Positions 59,473-64,000 of a DNA stretch of 64,000 nt are shown here, one piece after another. The DNA is from Psococerastis gibbosa (Eukaryota > Arthropoda > Insecta > Psocodea > Psocidae): NCBI GenBank assembly GCA_963971405.1, contig OZ020486.1, positions 20,855,419 to 20,919,418 of the forward strand, in the 5' to 3' direction. How positions within the stretch are numbered: position 1 is the stretch's first letter; each line of letters begins with the position of its first letter. The notes under the pieces are model-generated. The model saw nothing but the letters and a program-made list of their open reading frames with translations, was not told the origin of the DNA and did not search any database. Made by a program: the position numbers and the translations under genes.

Positions 59473-59542
59473 GGAACGACAACATTTGGAGGGTAAATTT
59501 CATAAGACGTACAGTGAGATAGTCCACTTCTCTGTATTCTAG
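59473..59542 (-). other. tai: Candidate 5' UTR exon of taiman
   Basis: A good minus-strand acceptor (AGTTCTCTCCTAG) and donor (CCCC|GTAAGT) bound 70 bases. Spliced to 59099, the taiman frame meets an in-frame TGA upstream. That would make the ATG at 59059 the true start. It is supported by splice signals only. Confidence 0.35.
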
Positions 59543-59579
59543 GAGAGAACTTGAACATAGTAGTAGTTAGGGAAACTGA

Positions 59580-59800
59580 CCTCCAAGCATGGGTCCAAGT
59601 CCAAGTGAAAGAAACAGCGCTATGGTAAGTGAGATGGGAGACCATGTGGCTCGCACGCCAGCCGCCGGTGGACAGGGCGCAGGCGGCGAGGGGCAATCGA
59701 TACGAGTGCGGCGCAGAGCTGGTCGATGCGTCCCGAACCACCAGCAACAGGCGGCACAATGGCCCACGTGGTCAGTGCATAAGAAACGCAGCGCAACACC
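59580..59800 (-). promoter_or_regulatory. GC- and CpG-rich island upstream of taiman
   Basis: About 220 bases with many CG dinucleotides stand out from AT-rich flanks, 0.5-0.7 kb upstream of the first coding exon. A promoter or GC-rich 5' UTR exon is inferred. A plus-strand ATG|GTAAGTGAG at 59631 is an alternative donor-like signal on the other strand. Confidence 0.35.
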
Positions 59801-59805
59801 AAAAC

Positions 59806-60615
59806 AACCGGTCCGAGTTTACTCGAACATGCTTTCCAATTTATCAAGTAGTAGCTAGAGAAAATGAGTAATTTCATGGTAAATAATTTTCCTATAGTTA
59901 AATTTCCGATGTCTCGGGGGGGGGGGGGGGGTGCCCACCTGACAACCTGACATCACTGGAGGTGAGGTAAATTCTAGATAGGTCAGACCAACAAATTACC
60001 ACACAGCAATAATGGCAGGGCACGCAATGCATTTGACCGTGAATTTTCAATCATTTTTTTCAAAAACATTTTTTTTGCACAAAAACAAATAGTTTTTTGG
60101 GAAAGCAATCTGTCCGGTTTCGTTACTCAATTTAACACCTAAAACATGCCTGAAGGTAGAAATCATCGATGGAAAGGTTTCACAGAAAAATTATTTTTTA
60201 GTCATTTTTCATTAAAATTTAGTTATTTTTATTTTTTTACCCCCAGAAGCAAACTATCAAGGGGCAAGCGACTCCCCGCATTTTGTCAAAATTAATAACG
60301 ACTATAATATATGTGAATTTAAAAGAAATCGTTGGAGCCGTTTTCGAGAAATAATTTTTTTAGGCGTTTTTTATGAGTTTTTTTGAAAATAAAACCCCCC
60401 CAAATTGAGTTGGCCCAAAATAAAAAAATATTCCCGAGGTATGATTTTTGTGAACCTACATGTCGAATTTCATCAAAATGACCGAGTGGTTTGCCCGGAA
60501 ATCGACGAACAGACAGACTGAGCGACAGACAGACAGACATTTCGTAAAAACCACTTTTTTGGGTTCCTGGGACCTCAAAACGTGTAAATCCGTTGAAATC
60601 TCGGAATCGAAAATT
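59806..60615 (+). mobile_element. TGCTTTCCAATTTATAC element, copy B (right end lost)
   Basis: This begins AACCGGTCCGAGTTTACTCG with AACATGCTTTCCAATTTATC, follows copy A, and carries G(16) at 59916-59931. Similarity stops at AATCGAAAATTTTCC, so the right terminal repeat is missing. Confidence 0.75.
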
Positions 60616-62853
60616 TTCCGTGATCTTATTGGCTGGACTCAAACGTCGTTACTCAATGGGCAGGGAACTCTGGTGAGTCCAAAGATTAGAGTGTATTCGA
60701 CCACTCTCCGATTTATAAGGTTTTTGTAATTATAAGCACTATACGCAGGTCCCATTCATAGGGTGCACTTAGTGTGGTCCTTCTGGTTTTCAGTGATTGT
60801 CAAATGTTTTTTAATTAATAAATACTCATACTCATTTCTATGGGAAAGTTGTCCACTTGTCACTTAATGACTTGAAGCATTGACGGCAAGGAGCAATGAT
60901 ACGTACGATTAAAAAAACTATTAAAATCATAAAAATTAAACTTTAAGGACATGTAAATGCGTTCGTATTAGAGAGGGCTAAGAAATAACTAGAGCAAAAT
61001 TGGATTTCTTTGCAACACGATAATAATGAATATTCTATTTCCTCGTCACCAGCTCAGACCAACAACCTAAAAATTGAATCTGGTTGGCAAATAAGTCTGC
61101 TTGGTAACAGTAACAGACGAATTGTCCGTCCAATTAATTGCCTTGCGAGTCGCCCAAAAACAGTAATACGACATATCTCAACGAATTCAGATTAATAAGT
61201 AGGATATATACTGTGTAACATTGCAATGAAAAGCGTTAAACTTGGCGCATCAATTGTAACTGTGGAATTTTGATATGTTAACGCCCCAATTATCAATAAA
61301 AAAATATTGTGCCACACACATCACATTTAATAACAATTATTGATTATTGACGCATCAAAGGTAATAATGAGATGACTCATTTACGTTTTGCAATAAATGG
61401 GATGGTAGTACAGTAGGACAACTTGCAATACTTACAACAACGGAATAGGGACGGAAGGACCTGGAAGCTTATTGTAGTAATGTGATAGCAAATGGTATTT
61501 GATAATTAGTTCTTACTGTTCTTATACGATTTTAAGTCCGAAATCGCATACCAAATATAATTGAATAGTTCCTCAATTAGACCAGAATATGTTAAAGCAA
61601 AAAAAAAGAACATTGTTGGGAAGATAAAAACAGCGTTCTTTTCCAAAATCATAAAAAGCAAAGGCTGACAAGACTCTGTCATAAAAACACGACAGCAGAA
61701 AATCACAAAATCTCTGAGGGAAAAAAATGAGAAAAGCAAAACCCTAACGAGTGGGTATATTTCCCTCAAGACATTTCTGCGAGCCATAAAAAGGAAAGAG
61801 ATTGGGGCTGACTTTGGGGCAAATTGCTGGTCGCAACCTTCATGAAAAATGATTCGCAAACAGCCATCACCCACCCCAAATTTCTATTGACGGCTCTTCA
61901 AAAGCGAAAGCCTCTTATGCAATAAAGTTTTCAGCTCCGTAAGAAATAGAATTTTTATTACTCGAAGTAAGTCGGAACCTCCACTGCTTTGTTCAGTTTA
62001 GTTTATAAAGCCAGGCATATAACACAAATCAAGTTTTTCTTTTCTTAGGTTAACGTAACAATGTCTCGTTTGCGGCAAGAGGTTGGCAACTTTGAGCGCC
62101 CAATAAAACCTCAACTGCGGATGTAACGATGATTAAGGTAGAGATTTCCAAAAAAAAATATTTTTTTTACAAACCAGACTTGGGTATTTTTGACTAAATT
62201 AATTAATTCATCATTTCATAGCAGCAGCGACAAGAAAAAAAATGGTTTTACTAAAATTCGGGAAAGTATAAGCTTACTAAAAAAGTCCTGCCCCGCCTGA
62301 TTTATGCCTGTTCTAGAATATCGATTTAATGCACTTTATCGTGTTTCTCTAGAGTAACAAAATTCAGATGCGAAAATGCAAGTTTCCTACAAAACCTTGT
62401 ATTTTGTATGCATTTTTCGTAAATTTTTTTATTTATTTTGTGGCTGTGAATCGAGGAATTAATTATTTTATCGTCAGAAATACCCAGGCTTGGTTTGTTT
62501 ACAAAATATTTGGAAATCTCCGCCTTAGTAATCCCACCTTCCACGCATTACAGCTCTTCCTTTAAAATTTCAGTTTGTTTGGAGAGAAATGCAACCTCAA
62601 TTCTAATTCACTGTATATAATATTGTGCAATACTAAGTTGGATTTTGTATTGCCAACTATGGAGCCAGCCCCCCAGTCAAGTCCGACTGAGCTTAATTTA
62701 TTGTGTGGTAGGATCATTGACATAAAGTGCTTACCATTATTTCACGCCATGCTTCCCCAGGAGAAAGACGAACGGAAATAGTATAATCATGAAACTGCAG
62801 GCGTTCCCTAGGAACAATATATAGATAGAAAATGTTTTTGAAGGTCAATGTTT
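60616..62853. other. Upstream region of taiman, nothing recognised
   Basis: AT-rich DNA without a recognisable exon, RNA gene or repeat boundary on either strand. Confidence 0.4.
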
Positions 62854-63240
62854 AAGAGGACATGCTACGTAGAAAATGAGCACCCCAAAATTTGTTGTTT
62901 TTATGTACTTTTTATTTTTTATTTAATTAACGAAGCAAATCAATAAAGATTTGGCTCATGGAAGTTGTAGAAGACTACTTTGTGCATCATATAATCGGGT
63001 ATTTTTACTTTTCGGTTTTGTAGTTCTTCCAAAAATCCCAGAATACGCATAATTTTAGTCCGTTCTGGTATTTATGAAAGAACTAAGGTACCAAAAATTT
63101 AATATTTCCTATTACAAGATGCGTGAAGCATTCTTCTACAACTTCCATGAGCCAAATTTTTAATGACTTGCTTTGTTAATTAAATAAAAAATAAAAAGTC
63201 AATAAAAACAACAAAATTTGGGGTGCTCATTTTCTACCTG
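62854..63240. mobile_element. Foldback/MITE copy 3 (best ends)
   Basis: The left end AAGAGGACATGCTACGTAGA leads into AAATGAGCACCCCAAAATTT. The right end mirrors it as AAATTTGGGGTGCTCATTTT and CTAC. Inner arms CATGGAAGTTGTAGAAGACT and TTCTTCTACAACTTCCATGA are almost perfect complements. Confidence 0.82.
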
Positions 63241-64000
63241 CTCCTGGGGCTAATATCCTGATAATCGCCATCTAAGGTCATTGCGAATAGTATACAGTAT
63301 ACGTAGAAACGTACCCAAATCACAGACCGGACATCAAGAATAAGTGAACGGTTAAAGTTGAATTGAGTATAATTTGTGGTACAAACCTGCTGAATTCCTA
63401 AAATGCATAAAATAATATTGGAAAGTAAGAAATCACTAACCAACAACCTCCATCAGCTTTATTGTGATTTTTAATAGACTACTTTAGCAGAACAATTTAC
63501 GAGCAGTTCAACAGATAATTATCCGCAACCACCCTAAAACGTACACGCTATGAACTCATACTAACACAATTACAAACCTACATTAAATACGTGTGGGTAG
63601 GTGTTTTTAAGCATTACACCTAGTGTTATATGAATCGGGAACATTTAGGCAAAAACTAAACTGCCCGCTAATATAGTCTAGGGAAACATGGCTCCAGACT
63701 CTATAGAGTCCAGAGTTAAAACTAAGCCAGGCTGGCAGCAAAAAGTCGAGCATAACGACAGACGTTACACTAGAGAAAATTCAACGATATGAGTTTTAAT
63801 AACAGCTGTTATAACCCGACGGTATTAAATGACTTCCCGCCAACTAACATATCATACCATTACAGAAAACTCCAATCATCATTATTTTAAATTCGCAAAG
63901 TCCACTTTGGAAAATTAACACTCCATTTGCATTTGCAATGAAGACATGATGACTCCTCATTTCATAATGTTATATTTCATGGCAAGCCCATAAACTGCCA
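63241..64000. other. Right window edge, nothing recognised
   Basis: No exon-like frame, RNA gene or repeat signature was found in this AT-rich end of the window. Confidence 0.4.

Noticed and set aside
49060-60540. Short GACAGACAGACA repeats considered as a CRISPR-like or regulatory array
   Set aside because: They are a simple repeat inside each copy of one transposable element family, without spacers, in a eukaryotic context.

Overview
This is a eukaryotic window, about 36% GC by eye. It has intron-rich protein genes with GTAAGT-type donors and TTGCAG-type acceptors, separated and interrupted by AT-rich DNA full of short non-autonomous transposable elements. The four genes (myosin VII, Flower, a NEK6/7 kinase, Taiman) have insect or arthropod character. 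The Flower protein and the bHLH-PAS coactivator with insect-type features (NLS, then the KPQSQIN stretch) make an insect the most likely source. A hemimetabolous (hemipteran-like) insect is my guess from the repeats, but the species is not identified.

Layout: (1) 15-2244, + strand: the last three exons of an unconventional myosin VII, truncated at the left window edge. (2) 2245-7861: 3' UTR and repeat-bearing intergenic DNA. (3) 7862-13209, - strand: the complete calcium-channel gene flower (fwe). It has five common exons and two phase-compatible alternative last exons, giving 192-aa and 186-aa proteins. (4) 13210-13775: a 566-bp divergent promoter interval. (5) 13776-16835, + strand: a complete four-exon NEK6/7-type kinase of 302 aa. 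(6) 16836-23996: convergent intergenic DNA containing the Taiman 3' UTR. (7) 23997-59059, - strand: the whole coding region of the p160 steroid/juvenile-hormone receptor coactivator taiman (tai). I reconstructed 20 coding exons with every splice phase agreeing, 1295 aa, plus a candidate alternative penultimate exon. (8) 59060-64000: 5' UTR, a candidate promoter region and transposable elements.

The genes are not an operon. fwe and the NEK gene are head to head and may share a promoter. Myosin/fwe and NEK/tai are tail to tail. The introns hold several element families: Tourist/PIF-like MITEs with TTA duplications, a hAT-like element with an 8-bp duplication, foldback elements, a tRNA-derived SINE, and about 1-kb terminal-inverted-repeat elements.

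I found no CRISPR array, phage, gene cluster or clearly new molecular system. The most interesting points concern splicing: alternative C-termini of Flower, a phase-matched alternative exon near the Taiman C-terminus, and a hAT-like insertion 16 bp upstream of that exon's acceptor.
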